From NCBI RefSeq assembly GCF_002939945.1, contig NZ_MDEB01000011.1, positions 39,872-103,871 of the forward strand: a DNA stretch of 64,000 bases, in the 5' to 3' direction. Within the stretch, counting starts at the first letter, position 1. Each line of letters opens with the position of its first letter. Of the stretch, positions 8,508-17,869 are shown one piece after another. Origin of the DNA: Xanthomonas arboricola pv. populi (GTDB lineage Bacteria; Pseudomonadota; Gammaproteobacteria; Xanthomonadales; Xanthomonadaceae). Position numbers and translations under genes: made by a program. The notes below the pieces were generated by a model. The model saw nothing but the letters and a program-made list of their open reading frames with translations, made no database searches and was not told the origin of the DNA.

Positions 8508-11500
8508 ATGACCAGTACTGCTGCACTCTCTTCTCCCGACTCTGCCAACACGCCGGAGCTCGGCCAGGTGGATGCGGATTACACGCTGGAACACAAGTAC
8601 ACGCGTGCCGATGGGCGTATCTACTTGTCCGGCGTGCAGGCGCTGGTGCGGCTGCCATTGATGCAACGCCTGCGCGATGACGCCGCCGGCCTTGCGACTG
8701 CCGGCTTCATCAGCGGCTATCGCGGCAGCCCGCTGGGCGGTTTCGATCTGGAGCTGTGGCGTGCGCGCAAGCATCTGGACGCGGCCAGGGTGACCTTCAC
8801 CCCCGGCCTCAACGAAGACCTGGCCGCCACCATGGTCTGGGGCACCCAGCAGACCAACCTGTTCCCCGGCTCCAAGGTGCAAGGCGTCTACGGCATGTGG
8901 TACGGCAAGGGCCCGGGCGTGGACCGCAGCGGCGATGTGTTCAAACACGGCAATGCCGCCGGCACCTCGCCGTATGGCGGCGTGCTGGCACTGGCCGCCG
9001 ACGACCATGCCTGCCGCAGCTCGACGCTGCCGCACGGTTCGGAAGAAGAATTCGTCAGCGCGATGATGCCGATCCTCAATCCGGCCGGGGTGCAGGACAT
9101 CCTGGACATGGGCCTGCTCGGCTGGGCGATGAGCCGCTATACCGGGCGCTGGATCGGCTTCAAGACCATTGCCGAGACGGTGGAGTCTTCCGCGTCGGTG
9201 GATGTGGATCCGTTCGCACGCACGATCGTGCTGCCAGAGGACTTTGCGTTGCCGCCAGGGGGTTTGAGCATCCGCTGGCCGGACCCGCCGGTGGATCAGG
9301 AAATGCGTCTGCATCGCTACGCGATCGCCGCCGCGCAGGCATTCGCGCGCGCCAATCACATCGACCGCGTCGTGCTGGATTCGCCGCACGCACGCTTGGG
9401 CATCGTGACCACCGGCAAGAGCTATCTGGACGTGCTGCAGGCGCTGGAATACCTGGGCCTGGATGCGCAGGCCTGCGCGCAGATCGGCATCCGCGTCTAC
9501 AAGGTCGGCATGACCTGGCCGCTGGAGCCGGTGGGCATCAGCGCGTTTGCGCAGGGGCTCGAAGACATTCTGGTGGTGGAGGAGAAGAAAGCCTTCATCG
9601 AGCGCCAGATGAAGGAACTGTTCTACAACTGGCCGGCCAGCGCCGGTGCGCGGCCGAGCATCGTCGGCAAGTACGACGAGCAGGGCGAATGGATCCTGCC
9701 GTCCACCGGCGAGTTGACCCCGGCTACGATCGCCGCGGTGATCGGCAAGCGCATCCAGCGCTTTGCGCTGCCATCCAGCGCGATGACCGACTCGATCGAA
9801 CAGCGGCTGCGCTGGATGGACAGCAAGGAAGCCGAAATGGCCTTGCCACGCGCGTTGTTCCCACGCGTGCCGCATTACTGCTCCGGCTGCCCGCACAACA
9901 CCTCCACGGCGGTGCCGGAAGGCTCGCGTGCGCTGGGCGGCATCGGTTGCCATTACATGGTGACCTGGATGAACCGCTCCACCGACACCTTCACCCATAT
10001 GGGCGGCGAAGGCGTGACCTGGTCGGGGCAGGCGCCGTTCACCGAGACGCCGCACGTGTTCCAGAACCTGGGCGACGGCACCTATTTCCACAGCGGCTCG
10101 TTGGCGATCCGGCAGTCGGTCGCCACCGGCGTCAACATCACCTACAAGATCCTCTACAACGATGCGGTGGCGATGACCGGCGGCCAGCCGGTAGACGGCA
10201 CGCTCACCGTACCGGACATCGCGCACCAGCTGCGCGCCGAAGGCATCCACACCATTGCGGTGGTCAGCGACGACATCGGCAAATGGACGCACCGGCGCGA
10301 GCGCTTCCCCAGCGACGTGGCGTTTCACGATCGCAGCGAACTGGATGCGGTGCAGCAGCATCTGCGCACGATCAAGGGCGTGTCGATCCTGATCTACGAT
10401 CAGACCTGCGCCACCGAAAAACGCCGCCGCCGCAAGCGCGGCAAGCTGATCGACCCGCCCAAGCGCGTCATGATCAATTCGCTGGTGTGCGAGGGTTGCG
10501 GCGATTGCGGCGAAAAGAGTTTCTGCGTGTCGATCTTGCCCAAGGACACCGAATTCGGCCGCAAGCGGCAGATCGACCAATCCAACTGCAACAAGGATTA
10601 TTCCTGCGTATCGGGCTTTTGCCCGAGCTTTGTCACCGTGCATGGCGGTACGCCGCGCAAGGGCAAACAGCGCGATGTCAGCGCATTGCTGGACAACCTG
10701 CCCGCGCCGCCGCAACGCACCACGCTGGAACAGCCGTGGAACATCCTGATCACCGGCGTCGGTGGCACCGGCGTGGTGACCATCGGTGCGTTGCTCGGCA
10801 TGGCCGGGCACCTGGAAGGCAAGGGCGCCACGGTGCTGGACCAGACCGGGCTGGCGCAGAAGGGTGGCGCGGTGACCACGCATATCCGCATCGCACGCCG
10901 ACCAACCGACATCCACGCGGTGCGCATCGCTGCCGGCGAAGCGGATCTGGTGCTGGGCTGCGACATGGTGGTGGTCAACGATTACTGGGCCTTGTCCAAG
11001 GTGCGCGATGGCCGCACCCAGGTGGTGCTCAACACCTACGAAGCGATGCCGGGCAACTTCACCACCCAGCCGGATCTGCAGTTCCCCGCCGCCGAGATCA
11101 TTGCCGGCGTGCGCACCGCATTGGGCGGCCAGGAGCCGTTGTTGCTGGATGCCACGCAATTGGCGACCGCGCTGCTGGGCGATGCGATCGCCAGCAACCT
11201 GTTCGTGCTCGGCTATGCCTGGCAACACGGGCTAGTGCCGTTGTCGCACGCGGCGCTGATGCGCGCGATCGAGCTCAATGGCGCGGCGGTGGCGATGAAC
11301 CAGCAGGCGTTTGCGTGGGGGCGGCTGGCCGCCATCGATCTGCCGGCAGTGAGGCATGCGGCAGGCTTGCGCAATGTCGGCGAGCTTGCGCATGCGCAAG
11401 GCGATACGCCGCCAGCGCGCGCGCCCGGCAGCTGGGAAGAACACGATCTCGGCGGGCAAACTGCGCCGCGCGCGCTGGCGCAAAGCGACGGCAACACGCT

Positions 11501-12215
11501 GCATGGCGATGGCGATGCGCCGACGCATCCGCTCGACGACGAGCAGCTGGCGCAGTCGCTGGACGAAGCCATCGCGCGACGCGTGGCGTTTCTGACCGAC
11601 TATCAGGATGCCGCGTACGCACAGCGCTATCGCAGCCTGGTCGAACGCGTACGCACGCACGAAGCGCAACATGCGCCCGGCAGCAGCGCGTTGAGCGAAG
11701 CGGTGGCGCGTTACTACTTCAAGCTGATGGCCTACAAGGACGAATACGAAGTGGCCCGCCTGTATACGCGCGGCGACTTCCAGCGCAGGCTGCAGCAGCA
11801 GTTCGAAGGCGACTACACGCTGCGCTTCCATCTGGCACCGCCGCTGCTGGTCAGGAAGGATGCCCACGGCCACGCGATCAAGCGCGAATACGGGCCATGG
11901 ATGTTCACTGCGTTCAAGCTGTTGGCGCGGCTGAAATTCCTGCGCGGCGGCAAGCTCGATGTGTTCGGCTACAGCGCCGAACGGCGTGGCGAACGTCAGC
12001 TGATTGCCGATTACGTGGCGACAGTGGACACGCTGCTGGAACGGTTAGATGCCGACAACGTCGGCCTGGCCGCGCAGATCGCCAGCATTCCCGAGCAAAT
12101 CCGCGGCTATGGCCATATCAAGCACGCGCACCTGCAAGAAGCCAAGGCACGCCAAGCCGCGTTGCTGATGCAATGGCGCAATCCCAGGGCCTTGCATGTG
12201 GTGCAGGCAGCGTAG
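8508..12215 (+). CDS. Indolepyruvate ferredoxin oxidoreductase family protein (fused alpha/beta/gamma)
   Basis: A 1235-residue single-chain 2-oxoacid:acceptor oxidoreductase. The N-terminal two-thirds holds the thiamine-diphosphate halves (GYRGSPLGGFD near the start, YCSGCPHNTST about residue 455). A ferredoxin-like cysteine cluster follows, with C661, C664, C667 and C673 (CEGCGDCG...FC). The C-terminal part carries the gamma-type domain beginning ITGVGGTGVVTIGALLG. It should decarboxylate aryl or branched 2-oxoacids to acyl-CoA in the cytoplasm, linked to amino-acid catabolism. The fused form is common in aerobic proteobacteria, whereas archaeal enzymes are two-chain. I take the ATG at 8508 (MTSTAALSSPDSA); another in-frame ATG at 8457 would add 17 unpromising residues. 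Confidence 0.88.
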   Translation: MTSTAALSSPDSANTPELGQVDADYTLEHKYTRADGRIYLSGVQALVRLPLMQRLRDDAAGLATAGFISGYRGSPLGGFDLELWRARKHLDAARVTFTPGLNEDLAATMVWGTQQTNLFPGSKVQGVYGMWYGKGPGVDRSGDVFKHGNAAGTSPYGGVLALAADDHACRSSTLPHGSEEEFVSAMMPILNPAGVQDILDMGLLGWAMSRYTGRWIGFKTIAETVESSASVDVDPFARTIVLPEDFALPPGGLSIRWPDPPVDQEMRLHRYAIAAAQAFARANHIDRVVLDSPHARLGIVTTGKSYLDVLQALEYLGLDAQACAQIGIRVYKVGMTWPLEPVGISAFAQGLEDILVVEEKKAFIERQMKELFYNWPASAGARPSIVGKYDEQGEWILPSTGELTPATIAAVIGKRIQRFALPSSAMTDSIEQRLRWMDSKEAEMALPRALFPRVPHYCSGCPHNTSTAVPEGSRALGGIGCHYMVTWMNRSTDTFTHMGGEGVTWSGQAPFTETPHVFQNLGDGTYFHSGSLAIRQSVATGVNITYKILYNDAVAMTGGQPVDGTLTVPDIAHQLRAEGIHTIAVVSDDIGKWTHRRERFPSDVAFHDRSELDAVQQHLRTIKGVSILIYDQTCATEKRRRRKRGKLIDPPKRVMINSLVCEGCGDCGEKSFCVSILPKDTEFGRKRQIDQSNCNKDYSCVSGFCPSFVTVHGGTPRKGKQRDVSALLDNLPAPPQRTTLEQPWNILITGVGGTGVVTIGALLGMAGHLEGKGATVLDQTGLAQKGGAVTTHIRIARRPTDIHAVRIAAGEADLVLGCDMVVVNDYWALSKVRDGRTQVVLNTYEAMPGNFTTQPDLQFPAAEIIAGVRTALGGQEPLLLDATQLATALLGDAIASNLFVLGYAWQHGLVPLSHAALMRAIELNGAAVAMNQQAFAWGRLAAIDLPAVRHAAGLRNVGELAHAQGDTPPARAPGSWEEHDLGGQTAPRALAQSDGNTLHGDGDAPTHPLDDEQLAQSLDEAIARRVAFLTDYQDAAYAQRYRSLVERVRTHEAQHAPGSSALSEAVARYYFKLMAYKDEYEVARLYTRGDFQRRLQQQFEGDYTLRFHLAPPLLVRKDAHGHAIKREYGPWMFTAFKLLARLKFLRGGKLDVFGYSAERRGERQLIADYVATVDTLLERLDADNVGLAAQIASIPEQIRGYGHIKHAHLQEAKARQAALLMQWRNPRALHVVQAA

Positions 12216-12471
12216 GACTGGCGGATCGGCGTTGCAGCGTGAAAGGAAAGCGTTGCGCGCTTGCTGATCGGCCGATGTGTTGCCCATCGCGCTGCGGTGA
12301 CAGGCTGGCGTGTTGTGGCTCGGATGTCGGGCAGCGGCCGCTGCTGCGGCACGTGATCGCGTTCGCGCATGACATCGGTCAACGCATGCTGGTCAATGTG
12401 CTGTCGGCGCCATGATCAGCAGCGTCTCCCTGCCTCGCACGAACGGTGATGCGCACGCAAGGCACCGCCCG

Positions 12472-12741
12472 TCATTCGAAATGCCGACCACGCGTCAGAC
12501 GGATCGGGCCACGTACGGTGCCCAGGTCGACCACTTCACCGCGCTGGTTGATCTGCACCACTTCCTTACTGGCCAGATCGGCGGCAACGCTGCGTACCTG
12601 CGGCATAAGCGCGCGCCAGCGCGCTTCGTCATCGCTGAGCGCGCGGGCGACCTCGGACGGGCAGATCGATTGCTGTGGCAGCCGGCGCGCCAGCAGCGCG
12701 CATATGATCGCGGCGATCTGCGCGTCGTCGATCCGTTGCAC
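12472..12741 (-). CDS. DUF3253 family small protein
   Basis: An 89-residue protein (MQRIDDAQIAAIICALLARR ... RLTRGRHFE) that matches the compact winged-helix-like DUF3253 family, whose members are annotated only as hypothetical. It starts at a GTG (12741), five codons after the egtD stop and in the same frame, so it is likely translated from the egtB-egtD mRNA. The motif 'SEVARALSDDEARWRALMPQVRSVAADLA' (in pieces) is the recognisable core. Whether it has any role in ergothioneine metabolism is unknown; coupling to egtBD is the only hint. Confidence 0.7.
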   Translation of the reverse strand: MQRIDDAQIAAIICALLARRLPQQSICPSEVARALSDDEARWRALMPQVRSVAADLASKEVVQINQRGEVVDLGTVRGPIRLTRGRHFE

Positions 12742-12756
12742 GCCAGGCGCGCGAGG

Positions 12757-13722
12757 TCAGAGCGGACGCAACACGCGTAGCCCGAACCAGTCCTTCGTAT
12801 CGTTCCAGCCATGGGTGACCTTCAGCCCGGCGGCGGCGGCGAGTTCGGCAAAGCGCGCGTCGGTGTACTTGTAGCTGTATTCGACCTGCATCGCTTCGCC
12901 TTCGGCAAACTCGAATTGCTTGCCTCCCACCTGAACGCGCTGTGCGCGCTGACTGATCAGGAAGGTCTCGATGCGGCCACGTTCGCGCGCATACACCGCG
13001 TGGTGGCGGAAGCCGTCCAGATCGAAGTCGCTGCCGATCTCGCGATTGAGCCGCGCCAGCAGGTTCAAGGTGAACTCGGCAGTGACGCCGGCCGCATCGT
13101 TGTAGGCGGCCTCGATCAGGCCGGCATCCTTGTCCAGATCGATGCCGATCAGGGCGCACCCGTCGCTGCCCATGGTCTGGCGCATCGCATCGAGCAACTC
13201 GACGGCGGCATCATCGGTGAAATTGCCCAGCGTCGAGCCGGGGAAGAACACCAGATGCCGGCGCGCCGGGCGCTGCGCCTGCGGCAGCTGCAGCGGCTTG
13301 GTGAAGTCGGTGCACACCGGCAGCATCTGGATCTGCGGGAATTGCTGCGCCAGCCGCGCAGTGCTCTCAAGCAAGGCAGTGCGCGAGATTTCCAGCGGCG
13401 TGTAGGCCACCACATCGCGCAGTCCCTGCAGCAGCAACTCGGTTTTGCGACCGCTGCCGCTGCCGTATTCGACCACGTGCACGCCAGCGCCGATCGCCTG
13501 CGCGATCGAGGCCATGCTGGCCTCCAGCAACGCCAGTTCGGTGCCGGTGAGGTAGTACTCCGGCTGCCGGGTGATCGCCTCGAACAGCTGCGAGCCGTGC
13601 GCATCGTAGAAATACTTCGATGGCAGCGTCTTGGGCGTTTGCGACAGGCCGGCCAGCGCGTCGGCGGTGATGTCGTCCGGTTGCGGGCGCAGATCGGTCA
13701 GCGCGGCGTGCGCGCGTTGCAT
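12757..13722 (-). CDS. egtD: L-histidine N-alpha-methyltransferase EgtD
   Basis: A 321-residue SAM-dependent enzyme that trimethylates histidine to hercynine, the first step of ergothioneine synthesis. Length equals mycobacterial EgtD. The SAM pocket motif VVEYGSGSGRKTELLL is at about residues 84-98, the QPEYYLTGTEL segment with the substrate-contacting tyrosine is at 53-63, and the family signature 'FFPGSTLGNF' is present. The preferred start is the ATG at 13722; a TTG at 13743 would overlap the egtB stop by four bases (TTGA). Gene order egtB then egtD, with 17 bp between stop and start, makes a two-step operon. Confidence 0.93.
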   Translation of the reverse strand: MQRAHAALTDLRPQPDDITADALAGLSQTPKTLPSKYFYDAHGSQLFEAITRQPEYYLTGTELALLEASMASIAQAIGAGVHVVEYGSGSGRKTELLLQGLRDVVAYTPLEISRTALLESTARLAQQFPQIQMLPVCTDFTKPLQLPQAQRPARRHLVFFPGSTLGNFTDDAAVELLDAMRQTMGSDGCALIGIDLDKDAGLIEAAYNDAAGVTAEFTLNLLARLNREIGSDFDLDGFRHHAVYARERGRIETFLISQRAQRVQVGGKQFEFAEGEAMQVEYSYKYTDARFAELAAAAGLKVTHGWNDTKDWFGLRVLRPL

Positions 13723-13739
13723 GGCATGGGCGGCGGCGT

Positions 13740-15029
13740 TCAAGGCAGATCCTTGGCAAGGCGCACGCCGGCAAACTGCCAACGCGCATCGGAGGGGAAA
13801 AAGTTGCGGTAACTGGCGCGGACATGGCTGGCCGGCGTGGCACAGCTGCCACCACGCAGCACCCACTGCGCATTCATGAATTTGCCGTTGTATTCGCCCA
13901 GCGATCCGGGCCACGGCGCGAAGCCGGGATATGGCAGATACGCGCTGCCGGTCCATTCCCAGACATCGCCGAACAACTGCTGCAGGCCGGTATCCACCGC
14001 GTCGGGGCCGCGCGGATGCAGCGCATCGGTATCGACGAAGTTGCCCTGCACCGCCACACCGGTGGCGGCCTGTTCCCACTCGGCCTCGGTGGGCAGGCGC
14101 GCACCGGCCCAGCGGGCGAAGGCGTCGGCCTCGAACAGGCTCAGATGGCACACAGGTGCGTGCGCATCGCGCAGGCGCCAACCGTCCAGGGTGAACTCGC
14201 GCCCGTCCGCATCCCAATACAGCGGATGCTGCCAGCCCTGCGCCTGCACCATCGCCCAGCCATCGCTGAGCCAGGCGCCGGCACTGCGGTAACCACCGGC
14301 GTCGACGAACTCCTGGAACTCGGCGTTGCTGACCACGCGATGCGCCAACGCATGCGCGCCGACCAGCACGCGGTGACGCGGCGACTCGTTGTCGTAGGCG
14401 AAGACATCGGCCTGCGGCCATGCGGCCGCACCGATCTCCACAATCTGTTCGTCGCGCGCATGCCAGCGCAGCGTGCTGGCATGCGCAGCAGGCGGAGCCG
14501 GCGCACCGCGATACGCCGGCTGCAGCGGGTTGCTCCACAGCGCATGCTTGATATCGGTCAACAGCAACTCCTGGTGCTGCTGTTCGTGCTGGATGCCGAG
14601 TTGCACGATGGTGCAGGCCTGCGCATCCAGCACCCCATCGCGCAGGCGCCGCTGCATGTGCGTATCGACCGCAGCGCGGTAGTCGCGCACCTGCTGCAAC
14701 GACGGCCGCGACAACACCCCGCGGCGCGCGCGCGCTTGCATCGGGCCCACGCTCTGGTAGTAGCTGTTGAACAGGAAATCCCAGGCCGGGTCGAACACGC
14801 GGTAGGCCGGATCGGCCTGCAGCACGAAGCGTTCGAAAAACCAGGTGGTATGCGCCAGATGCCATTTGCTGGGGCTGGCGTCGGGCATGCTCTGCACCAT
14901 TGCATCTTCGGCGCTCAAGGGTGCGGCGAGGCGATCGCTCAGCGCGCGGGTCTGCGCGTAGCGTTCCAGCAGCGTCAACTGCTGTTGCTGGTGGCGGCCC
15001 AGCAGAGGTGAGAGTGCAGACATCGCCAT
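13740..15029 (-). CDS. egtB: Ergothioneine biosynthesis sulfoxide synthase EgtB
   Basis: A 429-residue non-heme iron enzyme that joins hercynine to a thiol (gamma-glutamylcysteine or cysteine) with oxygen. The N-terminal DinB-like domain shows the three iron ligands: H60 in HLAHTTWFFE and H148/H152 in IQHEQQHQE. The C-terminal half is a formylglycine-generating-type fold ending VLRGGSCATPASHVRASYRN. Because egtA and egtC are not adjacent, the enzyme may use cysteine directly, as fungal-type pathways do; this is inference. Two start ATGs lie two codons apart (15029 and 15023). It heads the egtB-egtD operon and is divergent from the PLP enzyme gene with 65 bp between. Confidence 0.92.
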   Translation of the reverse strand: MAMSALSPLLGRHQQQQLTLLERYAQTRALSDRLAAPLSAEDAMVQSMPDASPSKWHLAHTTWFFERFVLQADPAYRVFDPAWDFLFNSYYQSVGPMQARARRGVLSRPSLQQVRDYRAAVDTHMQRRLRDGVLDAQACTIVQLGIQHEQQHQELLLTDIKHALWSNPLQPAYRGAPAPPAAHASTLRWHARDEQIVEIGAAAWPQADVFAYDNESPRHRVLVGAHALAHRVVSNAEFQEFVDAGGYRSAGAWLSDGWAMVQAQGWQHPLYWDADGREFTLDGWRLRDAHAPVCHLSLFEADAFARWAGARLPTEAEWEQAATGVAVQGNFVDTDALHPRGPDAVDTGLQQLFGDVWEWTGSAYLPYPGFAPWPGSLGEYNGKFMNAQWVLRGGSCATPASHVRASYRNFFPSDARWQFAGVRLAKDLP

Positions 15030-15094
15030 ATGCTTGAGGAGCGCACGTGAACGCGCCGTGTCGGCAGCGTGGCAGCCAGCGGTAAGCTGTTGCC

Positions 15095-16276
15095 ATGTCC
15101 TCTTTTTCTCTGTCCAGCCTGCTCCCCGCGCCTATCGCATGGGAACAACGCCAGCAGGCATTTGCGTTGCCTGGCGACGTCACCTATCTGGATGCCGCCT
15201 CGCGCGGCCCGCTGCTGCGCGCGGTGCAGACGGTTGCGCATCAGGCGGTGGATGCGCTGGCCACGCCGTGGCGGTTGCCGTTCGATGCCTGGCTACAGGA
15301 CATCGAGCGTTTGCGCACGCTCGCCGCCGGCCTGTTCGACGACGATGCCGACGGCGTGGCGATGCTGCCCTCGGCCGCGCACGGTCTGGCGACCGCCGCA
15401 CGCAACCTGCCGCTGCAACACGGCGAGGCGGTGCTGCTGCTGGAAGGCCAGTTCCCCTCCAACCTGCTGATCTGGCAACGCCGCTGTGCCGAGGTGGGTG
15501 CGCATATCGTGGCGGTGTCCACGGCCGGTGGCGACGGCTTGACCGAAGCGGTGCTGCAGGCCATCGCCGACGCCGCGGCACTGCGCATCGTGACGTTGCC
15601 GCATGCGTACTGGCTCGATGGGCGACAGCTCGATCTGGACCGCATCAGCGCCGCGGTGCACGCACGCGGTGCGGCGCTGGTGCTGGACCTGAGCCAGAGC
15701 CTGGGCGTGCTGCCGACCGACCTGCCGCGCTGGCGGCCGGACTTTGTGGTCAGCGTCGGCCACAAATGGCTGCTCGGGCCGATGGGAGTGGCCTGGCTGT
15801 GGGTAGCCCCGCCGTGGCGGGTGCAGGGCGTGCCGATCGAGGAACACTGGATCGGCCGCGATGCCGGCAGCAGCTGGGAGTTTCCGGTTGCCCAGGCGCC
15901 GTCCTATCGCAGCGGTGCGCGGAGGTTCGATGCGGGCGGCGTTGCCGATCCGTTGCGGATTGCGATGGCGACGGTGGCCTTGCAGCAGGTCGCGGCCTGG
16001 CAACCGGCGCGCATCGGGCAGGCGCTGGGCGCGCTCACCGCGCAGTGGGATGCGGCCTTGCAGGCACGCGGTCTGGGCAGTTGGTGCACGCCCGCTCACG
16101 CGCCGCATCTGACCGCCCTGCAGCCACCAGCGAACCAGTTGGAGGCTGTGGCGACAACATTTAGCGAACATGGGGCGATCTGCACACGGCGGCACGGACG
16201 TCTACGGATCGCACCGCACCTGAGTGTCACCGGTGATGCGCTGTCAGCCCTGATCGCAGCGCTGCCAGAGCCATGA
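15095..16276 (+). CDS. Aminotransferase class V-fold PLP enzyme (EgtE candidate)
   Basis: A 393-residue cytosolic PLP-dependent enzyme of the cysteine-desulfurase-like fold. Lys224 in SVGHKWLLGP is the likely Schiff-base lysine and Asp198 in LVLDLSQSLG the pyridine-nitrogen partner. Such enzymes include kynureninases, desulfurases and the ergothioneine C-S lyase EgtE. The 65-bp divergent arrangement with egtB-egtD makes a role as EgtE, cleaving hercynylcysteine sulfoxide to ergothioneine, the best guess. However, I see no single residue that separates EgtE from its relatives. An inverted repeat follows and probably ends transcription. Confidence 0.75.
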   Translation: MSSFSLSSLLPAPIAWEQRQQAFALPGDVTYLDAASRGPLLRAVQTVAHQAVDALATPWRLPFDAWLQDIERLRTLAAGLFDDDADGVAMLPSAAHGLATAARNLPLQHGEAVLLLEGQFPSNLLIWQRRCAEVGAHIVAVSTAGGDGLTEAVLQAIADAAALRIVTLPHAYWLDGRQLDLDRISAAVHARGAALVLDLSQSLGVLPTDLPRWRPDFVVSVGHKWLLGPMGVAWLWVAPPWRVQGVPIEEHWIGRDAGSSWEFPVAQAPSYRSGARRFDAGGVADPLRIAMATVALQQVAAWQPARIGQALGALTAQWDAALQARGLGSWCTPAHAPHLTALQPPANQLEAVATTFSEHGAICTRRHGRLRIAPHLSVTGDALSALIAALPEP

Positions 16277-16285
16277 CGCCGCGCC

Positions 16286-16393
16286 CGTAGGAGCGGACCC
16301 GGCCGCGACGGGGCCTTACCGAGCGCTGTCAAGCGTTACCGGGATGACGCCATGTTTCGGTAACGCCCCGTCGCGGCCGGGTCCGCTCCTACG
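16286..16393. repeat. Large REP-type palindrome, probable bidirectional terminator
   Basis: CGTAGGAGCGGACCCGGCC... (from 16286) and its complement ...GGCCGGGTCCGCTCCTACG (to 16393) form arms of about 36 bp with few mismatches around a 36-base loop. It sits exactly between the convergent ends of the PLP-enzyme gene and the osmoprotectant ABC gene (stop at 16397). The same core recurs as tandem copies at 22834-23157, marking it as a dispersed element family. Confidence 0.85.
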
Positions 16394-16396
16394 CGT

Positions 16397-17869
16397 TCAG
16401 GCGCGTTGGCTGAGGCGCAAGCCACGCGGCGTGACCCAGCGCTCCAGCCCTTCGAACACCGCCTGCACGATCAGCGCGAGCACCGCCGCAGGAATCGCGC
16501 CTTCCAGGATCAAGCCGATGTCGTCCAGGCGGATGCCGGTGAGGATCGGTTGGCCGTAGCCGCCTGCGCCGATCAACGCGCCCAGCGTGGCGGTGCCCAC
16601 GTTGATCACCGCCGCGGTCTGGATGCCGGCCACGATGGTACGACGCGCCAGCGGCAGTTCCACCCGCCACAGGCGCGTCCATGCCGGCAGCCCGATCGCC
16701 TGGGCGGTCTGGCGCAACTCGCGCGGGATCGAGGTCAGTCCGGCATGCGTGTTGCGCACGATCGGCAGCAGGCTGTAGAGAAACAACGCGGCAATCGCCG
16801 GTTTGGCGCCGATGCCGAACAAGGGAATCATGAAGACGAACACCGCCAGCGACGGCAAGGTCTGCAGCACGCCGGTCAACGACAGCACCACCTGCCCGAG
16901 CCGTGGCCGCCGTGCCGCCAGCACGCCCAGCGGCAACGCGATCAGCAAGGCAAACCCCAACGAGATGCCGACCAGGGCCAGATGCTCGCGCGTATACCGC
17001 AGCAGACGCGCCAGACGCGAGTCGGCTGCGGACGCGGGCGCAACGCCCAGCCACTGCGCGGCCACGGCCGCCTCGGACTGACGCTCCAGCTTCACCTGTG
17101 CATTGAGCCGCTGCATGGTCGCCTCGTCGATGCGGCCCTGCAGCCCCTGCAATGCCGTGAGCATCGCCGGTGAGCGTTGCGCCAGGTCCTTGCGATACAG
17201 AAACACCGCCTGGTAATCGGGAAAGTAATGGCGGTCGTCGCGCAGCACCTGCAGCCGGTAATACGGAATTTCCGCGTCGGTGCTGTACAGATCGGTGACC
17301 TCGATAGCCCCGCTCTGCAGCGCGCGATAGGCCAGATCGTGATCCAGCCCGGTCGCGGTCTGCGGCAATGCATACGCGGCGCGGACGCCCGGCCAGCCAT
17401 CGGCGCGCTGCATGAACTCGTTGCTCAGGCCGATCTTGAGCGCCGGATGCCGTGCCAGATCCGACATCGATGCGATGCCGAGCGCCTGCGCACGTTCGGC
17501 ACGCATGCCGAAGGCATAGGTGTTCTGGAAGCCGAGCGAGTCGGTCATCGCCAGTCCGCGCGCGTCCAGTGCGGCGCGTAGTTCGGCCTGGCTGGCCGTG
17601 GGCAGCTGCAGCAGTTCCTGCGCCAGCGTGCCGGTGTATTCGGCATAGGCATCGATCTGCCCGGTCTCCAGCGCGCGCCACAGGATGCGCGTGCCACCGA
17701 GCTGCGCGCGGTGTTGCACGTCCACCCCATCGCGCTGCCCGGCGGCGGTGGCGATCTCGCCCAGCAGGACGGCCTCGGTGAAGTTCTTCGAACCGATCGT
17801 CACCTGCGCGGCCTGCGCACCGATGCTTGCGATCAGCAGTGCGACGGCGAGCAGCACGCGCGCGCTCAT
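16397..17869 (-). CDS. Osmoprotectant ABC transporter, substrate-binding protein fused to permease
   Basis: A 490-residue fusion. Residues about 1-21 are a signal peptide, and about 22-280 are a glycine-betaine/choline-type binding domain (starts 'QVTIGSKNFTEAVLLGEIA', contains 'AYAEYTGTLAQELL'). The last 200 residues hold membrane helices with the BPD permease EAA-like loop 'IPRELRQTAQAIGLPAWTRL'. It should import betaine, choline or carnitine as compatible solutes, as in OpuF/YehYZ-type systems. Fused binding protein and permease means no separate lipoprotein is needed. Its ATG (17869) overlaps the ATPase gene stop (ATGA), so the pair is one operon. The exact solute is not predictable from the visible pocket. 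Confidence 0.88.
   Translation of the reverse strand: MSARVLLAVALLIASIGAQAAQVTIGSKNFTEAVLLGEIATAAGQRDGVDVQHRAQLGGTRILWRALETGQIDAYAEYTGTLAQELLQLPTASQAELRAALDARGLAMTDSLGFQNTYAFGMRAERAQALGIASMSDLARHPALKIGLSNEFMQRADGWPGVRAAYALPQTATGLDHDLAYRALQSGAIEVTDLYSTDAEIPYYRLQVLRDDRHYFPDYQAVFLYRKDLAQRSPAMLTALQGLQGRIDEATMQRLNAQVKLERQSEAAVAAQWLGVAPASAADSRLARLLRYTREHLALVGISLGFALLIALPLGVLAARRPRLGQVVLSLTGVLQTLPSLAVFVFMIPLFGIGAKPAIAALFLYSLLPIVRNTHAGLTSIPRELRQTAQAIGLPAWTRLWRVELPLARRTIVAGIQTAAVINVGTATLGALIGAGGYGQPILTGIRLDDIGLILEGAIPAAVLALIVQAVFEGLERWVTPRGLRLSQRA

Noticed and set aside
8463..11228. Long minus-strand frame of 921 codons
   Set aside because: Antisense of the indolepyruvate oxidoreductase; low-complexity His/Gln/Arg sequence typical of high-GC shadow frames.
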